The position numbers and the translations under genes were made by a program. Positions 30,723 through 39,617 of a stretch of 64,000 nucleotides of DNA are shown piece by piece (the first letter of the stretch is position 1; every line of letters begins with the position of its first letter). Under the pieces are notes generated by a model. The model was not told the DNA's origin and did not search any database. It saw nothing but the letters and a program-made list of their open reading frames with translations. The DNA is from Bifidobacterium animalis subsp. animalis ATCC 25527 (lineage in GTDB: Bacteria > Actinomycetota > Actinomycetes > Actinomycetales > Bifidobacteriaceae): NCBI RefSeq assembly GCF_000260715.1, contig NC_017834.1:744001-808000 (forward strand). Direction: 5' to 3'.

Positions 30723-31231
30723 TGCCACCTCTCAATCAGGTCGAGCACCCAGTCGGCCGCCTGCCTCACGCTGACGCCACGCGCTTGTGGATGCTCGGCT
30801 TGCGCGAACTCCGGCGGATACAGCGCGGCGATCGTCTGTCGGAGCAGATCCCAGTTGCCGGCGACGCCGGTGCGGCGCAGACGGCGTAGATCAGTCAACG
30901 TGTTCGCCTGCATGCGTCGTCCCGACATATTCGATGCGAAATCGCGCGCAATCGCGGCCAGCTGCGCGAAGGCCTCGTCTCGCGTGATGTCCTGAGCGTC
31001 ATACCGAGCGACCACCTGGTTCACCCGCGCGGCCCACTCCTCCTTGGGAAGAGTCTCCTCATCTTGCGACCTGGCGGTTTCCGGGCGACGTCGAGGGCCT
31101 GACAGTACGCAGCATGCCACAATGAGGATCAACGCCAGCACGATGGCGCAGATCAGTGCAATCCAGAGCGATTGCGTGATGGCGATGGCTCCGCGCGGAT
31201 GGAGGTTCTGGGTGTCTATTGCCACAATCAT
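30719..31231 (-). CDS. Small membrane-anchored protein of the MoxR-VWA operon
   Basis: A 170-residue protein with one membrane helix (about residues 18-46) followed by a basic linker and a cytoplasmic helical domain ending VRQAADWVLDLIERWQ. Its slot between DUF58 and VWA genes is where DUF4381-type proteins lie in comparable operons. The sequence is compatible with that family, but I cannot confirm it. It starts immediately after the DUF58 stop (no gap) and overlaps the next gene by four bases. Confidence 0.65.
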   Translation of the reverse strand: MIVAIDTQNLHPRGAIAITQSLWIALICAIVLALILIVACCVLSGPRRRPETARSQDEETLPKEEWAARVNQVVARYDAQDITRDEAFAQLAAIARDFASNMSGRRMQANTLTDLRRLRRTGVAGNWDLLRQTIAALYPPEFAQAEHPQARGVSVRQAADWVLDLIERWQ

Positions 31232-32197
31232 TTATGCGTTCGCAGTTCCTTCGGGAATCGTGACGGGCGTGAAGACCGATGCATGGGAAAGGGAGAGAAG
31301 TCGCACGAATGCGTGGAACATCCCCTCGCTCGACGAGGCATGAATCATACGCGATCCACAGCGAGACAGTTCCCGGTCAAGCGCCTGCAACAAGTAGGCC
31401 CTGTGGGTGTCCAGTTCCTGCGCCGCTTTCGTGTTGCGCAGAAACGCGGGAATCCTCCTGCCGGTCGCACCGTCGACAAGGGGCGCATGCGGCATGGAGG
31501 GAATGGGATCGTTTGAGAACGGATTAACCGTGCCCACATTGATCAATACCAGCGGATGCGTCTGTGTGATTCGCCGGATTGCGCGCATATGCGTGTCGTC
31601 GAGGGCATGATCGTCGGTGGCGAGCACAATGAGCGCCTCACGGTCGCGAATATGCGCGGCATAGTCGAGCAGTGCGTCGATATTGCGCGGGAAGAGCCAG
31701 TTCCGGTCAAGAGCCTTGTCGAGTGTGTGCTCGAATTGGGCCAGACCTCCATGGAACGGCACCCGGGTGATGTTCGAGGAGTCACCGAAGACGAGCGACA
31801 CCTCGTCGCTACGCCGCAGGCTCAGCGCCGCGAACATGCATAAGGCATTGGCTGCAATGCGATACGCCATCTCGTCTGAAGGGCACACCTCGGTCATCTC
31901 CACGCCTGCGTCCAGCAGCAGGTACACACGGGTACTGGAGAGACGCTCGCGCTGCGCAATCATCGCCCTGCCATTTCGCGCGCTGATCTTCCAATCAATC
32001 TGCCGCGCTTCATCGCCCACCTCATAGGCACGAATGTCCAGCAGGTCGTCATTGCCACCACGTCGTGCGGAAGCATGCTCCCCCTCGAGGATGCCCATGG
32101 CGCGGCGCACGGTGGGCAGACTCAACGATGTGCCGAGCATCTCGATCTTACGCCGGATCGGATCCGATCGATCGGCATCATGATTGGTGCCGATCAT
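31232..32197 (-). CDS. DUF58 domain protein
   Basis: A 321-residue cytoplasmic protein with the DUF58 hallmark DIRAYEVGDEARQIDW at about residues 53-68, followed by a VWA-like fold (VYLLLDAGVEM; the metal motif is not conserved). DUF58 proteins nearly always accompany MoxR ATPases and are thought to be adaptors. It overlaps moxR by four bases and abuts the next gene. Confidence 0.85.
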   Translation of the reverse strand: MIGTNHDADRSDPIRRKIEMLGTSLSLPTVRRAMGILEGEHASARRGGNDDLLDIRAYEVGDEARQIDWKISARNGRAMIAQRERLSSTRVYLLLDAGVEMTEVCPSDEMAYRIAANALCMFAALSLRRSDEVSLVFGDSSNITRVPFHGGLAQFEHTLDKALDRNWLFPRNIDALLDYAAHIRDREALIVLATDDHALDDTHMRAIRRITQTHPLVLINVGTVNPFSNDPIPSMPHAPLVDGATGRRIPAFLRNTKAAQELDTHRAYLLQALDRELSRCGSRMIHASSSEGMFHAFVRLLSLSHASVFTPVTIPEGTANA

Positions 32198-33258
32198 GGA
32201 ACGGGCACCACCTGAACAATCTGGTCGACAATCTGATCGCTGGTCACGCCGTCGGCGAGCGCCTCGAACGTGAGCAGGATGCGGTGACGGAACACTTCGT
32301 GCGCGAAGCCCTTCACATCCTCCGGAATCACATAATCCCTGCCTGCCATCAATGCCGAAGCCTGTGCAATGCGTACCAATGCAATCGAGGCGCGGGGGGA
32401 GGCTCCGAGACGCACCAGGGAGGAAAGGCCCTGAATGGGTTTTGGTCCGGCGCCACGAGAGGTCTCGGAGAGTGCAGCCGCATACTGCATGATCGCATCG
32501 GAGACATGCACGCGGCGCGCGGTCTCACGCAGCCAGTCGACATCTTGAATAGAAATGACATCGCGGGGGAGTTTCGTCGGATCGATGGCATCCGATCCAC
32601 GATTGATCAGCAGCCCCAGCATGCGCTGTTCCTCGTCGGCGCTGGGATAGGTCATGATCGCCTTCATCATGAAGCGATCCATCTGCGCCTCAGGCAGATT
32701 GAATGTGCCCTCCTCTTCGATGGGGTTCTGAGTGGCGATCACCATGAACGGTTTGGGAAGTTCGATTCGTTGACCTCCAATGGTGGTGGCACCCTCGGCC
32801 ATGGCCTCCAGCATGGCGGACTGAGTTTTCGCATTGGCTCGGTTGATTTCGTCGAGCAACACGAAATTGGCATGGATCGGTCCGATTTGCGTGGTGAAGT
32901 GTTGGGTGGAGAAATCGAACACCTGCGTTCCCACAAGGTCCGAAGGCATGAGGTCCGGCGTGCACTGCACGCGTTTGAACGAACCGGAGACGGAGGTGGC
33001 CAATGTCTGCGCGGCGGTCGTCTTCGCCAGGCCGGGCACAGATTCTATGAGAATATGACCTCCTGCCACCAAGGTGGTGATCAGGGATTCTCGTAGATTG
33101 GTCTGGCCGACAAGCGTCTGCGCGAATCGCGAACGGATGCTGTTGACCAACCGGCCGGCCCGTTCCGTATCGTTTCTTGAGATCGGGACGGTTGGAGACT
33201 GGAGGGTGGAGGGGGCTGGCGGAGGCGTGGTCGGTTGGGAGGGGGAGAAGAAAGGCAT
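32194..33258 (-). CDS. moxR: MoxR-family AAA ATPase
   Basis: A 354-residue AAA+ ATPase proposed to act as a chaperone in assembly of envelope or metallo-protein complexes. Walker A reads ESVPGLAKTTA (near residue 76), Walker B FVLLDEINRA (near 134), and sensor and arginine-finger regions follow (ATQNPIEEEGTFNLPEAQ). The N-terminus is a Pro/Ser-rich stretch absent from most homologues. It is the first gene of a six-gene block (moxR, DUF58, small membrane protein, VWA, VWA, coiled-coil protein) with essentially no intergenic DNA. AGGTGG precedes the ATG. Confidence 0.9.
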   Translation of the reverse strand: MPFFSPSQPTTPPPAPSTLQSPTVPISRNDTERAGRLVNSIRSRFAQTLVGQTNLRESLITTLVAGGHILIESVPGLAKTTAAQTLATSVSGSFKRVQCTPDLMPSDLVGTQVFDFSTQHFTTQIGPIHANFVLLDEINRANAKTQSAMLEAMAEGATTIGGQRIELPKPFMVIATQNPIEEEGTFNLPEAQMDRFMMKAIMTYPSADEEQRMLGLLINRGSDAIDPTKLPRDVISIQDVDWLRETARRVHVSDAIMQYAAALSETSRGAGPKPIQGLSSLVRLGASPRASIALVRIAQASALMAGRDYVIPEDVKGFAHEVFRHRILLTFEALADGVTSDQIVDQIVQVVPVP

Positions 33259-33384
33259 GTGCCACCTACTATGTTTGAGCGTTTCGTATGCTGTTCTGTT
33301 TCAGTTGGTTAGTGTAATGCATGGCCGTGCAATGGGCACACGACGCAGCCGTGCAGTGTGCTCGCCTTCATGTGCCTCCAGCTA

Positions 33385-34104
33385 TTACCGTGCAGGGCAA
33401 TCGGACGATGGCAGCGACCAGTCGACCGGTTCGGCTCCCATCTGCTTGAGTGCCGCGTTCGCGCGGGAGAAGGGATGTGATCCGAAGAAACCGCGCGATG
33501 CCGACAGCGGGCTGGGGTGTGCGGATTTGATGATGGCGGCATTCGTCAGCAACGGCTCCAGGGTCTGGGCGTTACGCCCCCAGAGAATCGCTACCAGCGG
33601 CTTTGGCTTGCCGTGCTCATCGACACGGTTGTTGAGTGCACGCACAGCGCAATCGGTCACAGGTTCCCAGCCCAGGCTCTGGTGGCTGTTCGGCCTGCCA
33701 ATCGTGACGGTGAGGCAGCGGTTGAGCAATTCCACCCCCCGGTGGGTCCAAGGAGTGAGGTCGCCGTTGCAGGGTGGCGGCACGTGCAGATCATCCTCAA
33801 GCTCCTTGAATATGTTGACAAGACTCTTCGGCAGCGGGTGGACGTTTGGCGCCACTGAGAAGCTCAATCCCACTGCGTAGCCTGAAGTGGGGTAGGGGTC
33901 TTGACCCACGATGAGTACACGGATGGAGTCGAAGGGAATGGTGAAGGCGCGCAGTATGTTCCGACTGGCGGGGGCGATATGTTCGCCATGCCCGATACGT
34001 TCACGCAACAGACGCCCCATATGGCGAATTTGCGGTTCCACCGGGCGCAGCGCCTCGGCCCACCCCGGATCCATGAGTTCCTCAAGAGGTTTGATTTCGG
34101 TCAT
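33385..34104 (-). CDS. ung: Uracil-DNA glycosylase (family 1)
   Basis: Removes uracil from DNA as the first step of base-excision repair. The 239-residue protein has the water-activating motif [18 protein letters not shown] near residue 66 and the DNA-intercalation loop [14 protein letters not shown] near 198, both family-1 signatures. It is monocistronic, on the minus strand, downstream of a LytR_C-domain gene that runs the other way. Confidence 0.95.
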   Translation of the reverse strand: MTEIKPLEELMDPGWAEALRPVEPQIRHMGRLLRERIGHGEHIAPASRNILRAFTIPFDSIRVLIVGQDPYPTSGYAVGLSFSVAPNVHPLPKSLVNIFKELEDDLHVPPPCNGDLTPWTHRGVELLNRCLTVTIGRPNSHQSLGWEPVTDCAVRALNNRVDEHGKPKPLVAILWGRNAQTLEPLLTNAAIIKSAHPSPLSASRGFFGSHPFSRANAALKQMGAEPVDWSLPSSDCPAR

Positions 34105-34209
34105 GCCTCCACTCTAGCCCGCCCGTGCAACTCTAGGATTCTTGCGCGAATGGGGCCGCGGCGTATAGACGTCGGCTGCCGGTATTCGTGTGCGATGGCC
34201 CTTGTGACT

Positions 34210-34239
34210 CCGACTTGGTATACCCCGACTTGGTATATT
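34210..34239 (+). repeat. Tandem 15-bp repeat upstream of the LytR_C-domain gene
   Basis: Two direct copies, 34210-34224 and 34225-34239, share CCGACTTGGTATA and differ only at the last two bases. They lie 43-72 bases upstream of the ATG. The second copy ends in TATATT, a possible -10 box, so the repeat could be an operator overlapping the promoter. Confidence 0.6.
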
Positions 34240-34281
34240 GGAGCCGACACTTGTTTGCATTGCGCACGGGAAGGGACGGCC

Positions 34282-34947
34282 ATGGCTCGCAACGATGACC
34301 ATAAGTATGAGTCGTATCCGAAGGATTCCTTCGATAATCCGCCGACCGGCCCGGTCGGCGTCCACAATGGCCGTCGTTCCTGGCCAGTGCGTCTGACCCC
34401 CTATGCGATCGTGATTGTCGTGGCCGCCGCCGTTGGTGTGTTGTTCTGGAGCGCGTTCTCCGGGGAGGCTGCGAACATGTTCAAACATGGCGATCGAGAG
34501 ACCGTGGTGGCATCCACCAGTGCAACCACGACCACCATGCCGTCGTCGACGAGTGCCAGTGAGAGCGAATCCCCCTCACAGAGTGCCAGCGCCTCTGCGT
34601 CGGAATCGCCGTCGCCATCGCAGCCTAGTGAGTCGCCGTCTCAGAGCCCGAACGAAGAGCAGACGCCCGAGCAGAAAGTCAATCTCGATGCTTCGATCAG
34701 TGTGATCAACGGCACTGCCACCAATGGATACGCCGCCCAGGAGGCGCAGCGACTGCAGGGCGCTGGCTTCACGAACGTGGCGCCCAGCAATCCGAACGGT
34801 ATGCAGCTTCCCTCCCAAAGCGTGGTGTGGTATCAGAACGACGCTGATCTGGCCACTGCACAGAAGGTGGCAGAAACCCTTGGGGTGAGCACCGTTCAGA
34901 AAGCTGAGGGCATTGCAGTGCCAGTGGCCGTTGTGCTTATGAATTGA
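34282..34947 (+). CDS. Membrane-anchored protein with LytR_C-type C-terminal domain
   Basis: A 221-residue protein: short cytoplasmic N-terminus, one membrane helix (about residues 40-62), a Ser/Pro/Glu low-complexity linker (about 80-128), and a C-terminal LytR_C-like domain beginning SISVINGTATNGYAAQEA and ending VPVAVVLMN. Such domains often accompany LytR-CpsA-Psr wall-polymer ligases, but no LCP catalytic domain is present. A cell-wall binding or accessory role is plausible. The ATG at 34282 follows GGGAAGGGA and is preferred to upstream in-frame starts lying inside the ung promoter region. Confidence 0.75.
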   Translation: MARNDDHKYESYPKDSFDNPPTGPVGVHNGRRSWPVRLTPYAIVIVVAAAVGVLFWSAFSGEAANMFKHGDRETVVASTSATTTTMPSSTSASESESPSQSASASASESPSPSQPSESPSQSPNEEQTPEQKVNLDASISVINGTATNGYAAQEAQRLQGAGFTNVAPSNPNGMQLPSQSVVWYQNDADLATAQKVAETLGVSTVQKAEGIAVPVAVVLMN

Positions 34948-34986
34948 GTCGCCTGCGTCGCATGCCGACGGAGTTCTTCCGCGACG

Positions 34987-35009
34987 AACCGGCCCGAGGG
35001 CCGGTTTTC
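34987..35009 (+). terminator. Intrinsic terminator of the LytR_C-domain gene
   Basis: An 8-bp GC-rich stem AACCGGCC/GGCCGGTT (34987-34994 with 34999-35006) followed by TTCTT. Confidence 0.8.
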
Positions 35010-35010
35010 T

Positions 35011-35252
35011 TATGCTAATTTGGACTTTGTAAAATCAGTAAAGTTGGATTGTCGGTTAGGCAGATGCGCGTTCTGCGGTATTTTCTTATATAAGAACCGG
35101 TTTGAAACGCCGAAGCTGTGTTAATACCCCCTCATAACTATCATGGGGAAGGGGTGGATGGTTCCGGGCCGCAAATCGGGGAAGTTTGCGTTGCGTTCCT
35201 CTCATGAGTCGTTCGCCTTCACGGAGTCCTTCACGAAGGAAGATACAAGGGT
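35011..35252 (+). promoter_or_regulatory. AT-rich leader region of the cold-shock gene
   Basis: About 240 non-coding bases precede the cold-shock gene, unusually long for this window. They contain a 14-bp palindrome (TTCTTATATAAGAA, 35082-35095) and a GGAAG ribosome site near 35239. A long structured leader is typical of cold-inducible csp mRNAs. The exact promoter is unclear; a TTAGGC-N17-TATTTT pair at 35056-35084 is one weak candidate. Confidence 0.45.
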
Positions 35253-35465
35253 ATGCCAAGGGGAACGGTTAAATTCTTCAATGTAGGTCGCGGCTACGGG
35301 TTCATTACTCCCGAGGATGGTGGGGCGGATGTGTTCGTCCATTATTCCTCCATCGAGGCCGAGGGGTTCAAGGCGCTTCGCCAGGGGGATTTGGTGGAGT
35401 ACGACAGCAAGCCCACTGACAAGGGTGAACTTGCCACGAGGGTGGTCAAGATTCGTCATTCCTGA
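35253..35465 (+). CDS. csp: Cold-shock protein (short CspA type)
   Basis: A 70-residue single cold-shock domain, an RNA chaperone. RNP1-like GRGYGFITP and RNP2-like VFVHYSSIE are present. It differs from the longer CspB-like protein at 41607 by having no C-terminal extension. The stop is followed by 215 bases leading to groEL, including the CIRCE operator. Confidence 0.93.
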   Translation: MPRGTVKFFNVGRGYGFITPEDGGADVFVHYSSIEAEGFKALRQGDLVEYDSKPTDKGELATRVVKIRHS

Positions 35466-35564
35466 ACGGTTACGGAGTTCGTTCACGATATCTGCGCGAG
35501 ACTCTGCCCCGATATTCCCGAAACGCCGTCATCTAGCCCATAGCGCAAAAGACGGTCCGAAAAG

Positions 35565-35594
35565 TTGGCACTCGACCACTGAGAGTGCTAATCT
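35565..35594 (+). promoter_or_regulatory. CIRCE operator overlapping the groEL promoter
   Basis: TTGGCACTC (35565-35573), nine bases, then GAGTGCTAA (35583-35591) is a CIRCE element, the HrcA repressor site, with a single departure from consensus (G for A at position 3). TTGGCA (35565-35570) and TAATCT (35589-35594), 18 bases apart, are likely the -35 and -10 boxes, so HrcA binding would cover the whole promoter. Confidence 0.92.
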
Positions 35595-35662
35595 GCCCTG
35601 TAGCACTTCGGGAACGGGTGCGGGAGCTGACGCCCGTCTCGGACCCAAGTGGGTAAGCATGA

Positions 35663-37294
<1,632 letters not shown>

Positions 37295-37322
37295 TCTAGG
37301 GTCTTTCCGGTACCGTTCCGGG

Positions 37323-37390
37323 ACATACATAGAAAAGAGGTGGGGCGTTCCGCAGATCGATCTGCAGAACACCCCACCTCTTTTGTATGT
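37323..37390. terminator. Long bidirectional terminator between groEL and the WXG100 gene
   Basis: A stem of about 25 bp (37323-37350 with 37367-37390, with one 4-base bulge) encloses a second palindrome GCAGATC/GATCTGC. A-rich and T-rich flanks on the two sides suit termination in both directions. Confidence 0.85.
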
Positions 37391-37433
37391 ATTTTCTATG
37401 TGTTCCTTCCTGATCGCGCAGCTCGAGGCGACC

Positions 37434-37727
37434 TCACGATGTCGCGAACAGCCGTGTCGCCTGCATCTCGGCATCCGCATAAACTGTGGAGGCTTGCGTC
37501 AGGGCCTGCTGCATGGCCTCGAGCGATAGCTCCATTTGCTGCTGGGTGCGACGCCATTCGGTGGCAACCATGTTGAACTGCGCCGCGGCGGCTCCGCGCC
37601 ATGCATCCTGCAGGGTATTCAGGTTCGCATACATGGTGGTGACCGCATCGCGGATGGCGGTGATAGATGAGCAGACGGCCGCGCTCGAGGCGGCGATGCG
37701 TTCAGAATCGACTTGGTATTGTGACAT
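37434..37727 (-). CDS. WXG100 family (ESX-type) protein
   Basis: A 97-residue all-helical protein with the central DAWRGAAAAQF turn (Trp43) typical of WXG100 proteins secreted by type VII systems. The C-terminal YADAE (Tyr83-Glu87) matches the YxxxD/E export signal. No partner WXG gene and no EccC-type ATPase lie beside it, so any secretion machinery must be elsewhere. AAAGGAG precedes the ATG at 37727. A divergent promoter region of 77 bases separates it from a TPM-domain membrane protein. Confidence 0.82.
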   Translation of the reverse strand: MSQYQVDSERIAASSAAVCSSITAIRDAVTTMYANLNTLQDAWRGAAAAQFNMVATEWRRTQQQMELSLEAMQQALTQASTVYADAEMQATRLFATS

Positions 37728-37768
37728 TGCATGCTCCTTTGCATCGTGTTCGTTGTAATAAAAACCGC

Positions 37769-37797
37769 GGGACAACGTGCAGCTCTCCCGCTACTGT
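37769..37797 (+). promoter_or_regulatory. Probable leaderless promoter for the TPM-domain gene
   Basis: GGGACA (37769-37774) and TACTGT (37792-37797), 17 bases apart; the -10 box ends seven bases before the ATG at 37805 and no ribosome site is present. Confidence 0.4.
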
Positions 37798-37804
37798 TGA
37801 ATTT

Positions 37805-38815
37805 ATGGCGAACAACAATGAATGGACAGCGCAACAGGCAATTGTGGTCGGAGGACGTGGTGACGATCCGGTCATTGTGGATAACTTCGGGGGCCTCAAG
37901 CGGCAGGACCGCGTCTGGACGGCGGTTCTCTCCGTCATTATGTTGTTCGCGGCGCTCCTCGTAGGCGCCACTGGTGCCCAAATGGCCGCGGCAGATGATT
38001 CCCCGTCGCCGTCTGCCAGCGAATCGTCGAGTCCGAGTGCCTCGGTGGAGGACTCTCAGGGGTACATCACCGATCCGCAGAACCTGCTTGGCGACAATCT
38101 CACCAAGGTGATCGATGCGGCGAATCGGACGAAGCAGGAGACGGGCGTGACGGTGCGTCTGCTCTACCTCGAATCGTTCAATACCACAGAGAAGCCGGAA
38201 CAATGGGCCTCTCAACTGTTGGAGTCGCTCAACCCTCCAGCCAACACCGTCATGCTTGCGGTGGCCTCCCATGATGGCAATCTCGTCGTTGTGGTCTCAC
38301 CGAATTCCGACGAATGGCTTCGCAGCCAAAGCACCGTGGACCAGCTTTCGGAGGCCGCGAGCAAACCGCTGCTCGATCAGCAGGCTGGGCAGGGGCCGAA
38401 CTGGTCCCAATCCGCCATCGACATGATGGATGCCATTGCCAGCGCGAAATCGACCGCCACCACCCATGCCGTGAGTTCAGTGAGCATCATCGTCATGATC
38501 ATTGTGTTTGTCGTGCTCATCGTTGTCGTGCTGGTCATGATCTTCATGCGTCGTAAGCGTGAAGTGAGCGAAGACTCCAAGCAGACCGAGGCGGTTGGGA
38601 AGACGCGGAACGACGACTCCATGCAGTTGGACAACGCCGATGATGACCTTGATGTCACTGCCATGGCCCCGGAGGAGGCCGCTGGGCAATCCGAAGGCAA
38701 AGAGACGGAGGAAGATCGGAATCCGGCTCCCGAGACGTCTGAAACGGGTGCCCCACGGCGTGGCCGACATGCCGCGCCACCGCGTGACGACGAACGGTTC
38801 AAACGTCCGAATTAA
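37805..38815 (+). CDS. TPM-domain (YgcG-like) membrane protein
   Basis: A 336-residue protein: N-terminal membrane/signal helix (about residues 36-60), a Ser/Pro-rich linker, and a TPM-like domain (about 85-215) with GYITDPQNLLGDNLTKVI and ETGVTVRLLYLESF. A second membrane helix (about 222-245) follows, then a long acidic cytoplasmic tail ending in Arg-rich GRHAAPPRDDERFKRPN. TPM domains occur in envelope proteins tied to photosystem repair or phosphatase-like activity in other lineages; the function here is unknown. It lies next to a PhoP-like two-component pair and may be a signalling or envelope accessory. Confidence 0.7.
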   Translation: MANNNEWTAQQAIVVGGRGDDPVIVDNFGGLKRQDRVWTAVLSVIMLFAALLVGATGAQMAAADDSPSPSASESSSPSASVEDSQGYITDPQNLLGDNLTKVIDAANRTKQETGVTVRLLYLESFNTTEKPEQWASQLLESLNPPANTVMLAVASHDGNLVVVVSPNSDEWLRSQSTVDQLSEAASKPLLDQQAGQGPNWSQSAIDMMDAIASAKSTATTHAVSSVSIIVMIIVFVVLIVVVLVMIFMRRKREVSEDSKQTEAVGKTRNDDSMQLDNADDDLDVTAMAPEEAAGQSEGKETEEDRNPAPETSETGAPRRGRHAAPPRDDERFKRPN

Positions 38816-38818
38816 GTT

Positions 38819-38861
38819 TTCAGAGAGCATTCAGAAAACTTCCAGAGTGTTGCGTGATTAT
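38819..38861 (+). promoter_or_regulatory. 11-bp-spaced direct repeats and leaderless promoter of the response-regulator gene
   Basis: Three direct repeats of 11 bp (TTCAGAGAGCA 38819-38829, TTCAGAAAACT 38830-38840, TCCAGAGTGTT 38841-38851) precede GATTAT (38856-38861), a -10 box ending seven bases before the ATG. Seven-base boxes spaced by four match the layout of PhoP/PhoB-family binding sites, suggesting autoregulation. Confidence 0.6.
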
Positions 38862-38868
38862 AGGTGCC

Positions 38869-39606
38869 ATGAGTAAAGCAACTGAAGCAACAATCGTGGT
38901 TGTCGATGACGAACCCTCCATTCGCGAATTGCTCGTCGCGTCGCTGCATTTCGCCGGCTATGAGGTGGAGACGGCGGCATCCGGCTCCGAGGCCATCGAG
39001 GTGATCAGTCGTACGAAACCCGACATGATCATTCTCGACGTGATGTTGCCCGATATCGACGGATTCACCGTCACTCGACGCATTCGTCAGGAGGGCATCA
39101 CGGCTCCGGTGCTGTTCCTCACCGCGCGTGACGACACGCAGGATAAGGTGATGGGCCTGACGGTGGGCGGTGACGACTATGTGACCAAGCCATTCAGCCT
39201 CGAGGAGGTGGTCGCCCGCATCCGCGCCATACTGCGTCGCACCCGCGAGCAGGTGGAGGATGATCCGATCATTCGCGTCGGTGATCTGGAGATCAACGAG
39301 GATTCACACGATGTGACCCGCGCCGGGCAGACCATAGATCTGAGCCCCACCGAATACAAGCTGCTGCGCTACCTCATGGACAACGAGGGCCGTGTGCTCT
39401 CGAAGGCGCAGATTCTCGACCATGTATGGCAATACGATTGGGGTGGCGACGCCGCAATTGTGGAATCATACATCTCATACCTGCGTAAGAAGGTGGACGA
39501 CGTCACAGTGACCGATGAGGATGGCACCACGCATAAAGTGACCCCGCTCATCGAGACGAAGCGCGGCATCGGATACATGATTCGTGCACCGAAGGCACAG
39601 AAGTAG
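38869..39606 (+). CDS. PhoP-like response regulator (OmpR family)
   Basis: A 245-residue DNA-binding response regulator. The receiver domain (about residues 10-122) has the acidic pair VVDDE, the phospho-acceptor in MIILDVMLPD and Lys in FLTARDDTQDKVMGL/VTKPFSLEEVVAR. The winged-helix domain contains LSPTEYKLLRYL and VESYISYLRKK. Residue agreement with mycobacterial PhoP is very high across both domains. The upstream repeats suit autoregulation. The kinase gene follows 11 bases later. No phosphate-transport genes are nearby, so the signal is unknown. Confidence 0.92.
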   Translation: MSKATEATIVVVDDEPSIRELLVASLHFAGYEVETAASGSEAIEVISRTKPDMIILDVMLPDIDGFTVTRRIRQEGITAPVLFLTARDDTQDKVMGLTVGGDDYVTKPFSLEEVVARIRAILRRTREQVEDDPIIRVGDLEINEDSHDVTRAGQTIDLSPTEYKLLRYLMDNEGRVLSKAQILDHVWQYDWGGDAAIVESYISYLRKKVDDVTVTDEDGTTHKVTPLIETKRGIGYMIRAPKAQK

Positions 39607-39617
39607 ACGGAGGGGAC

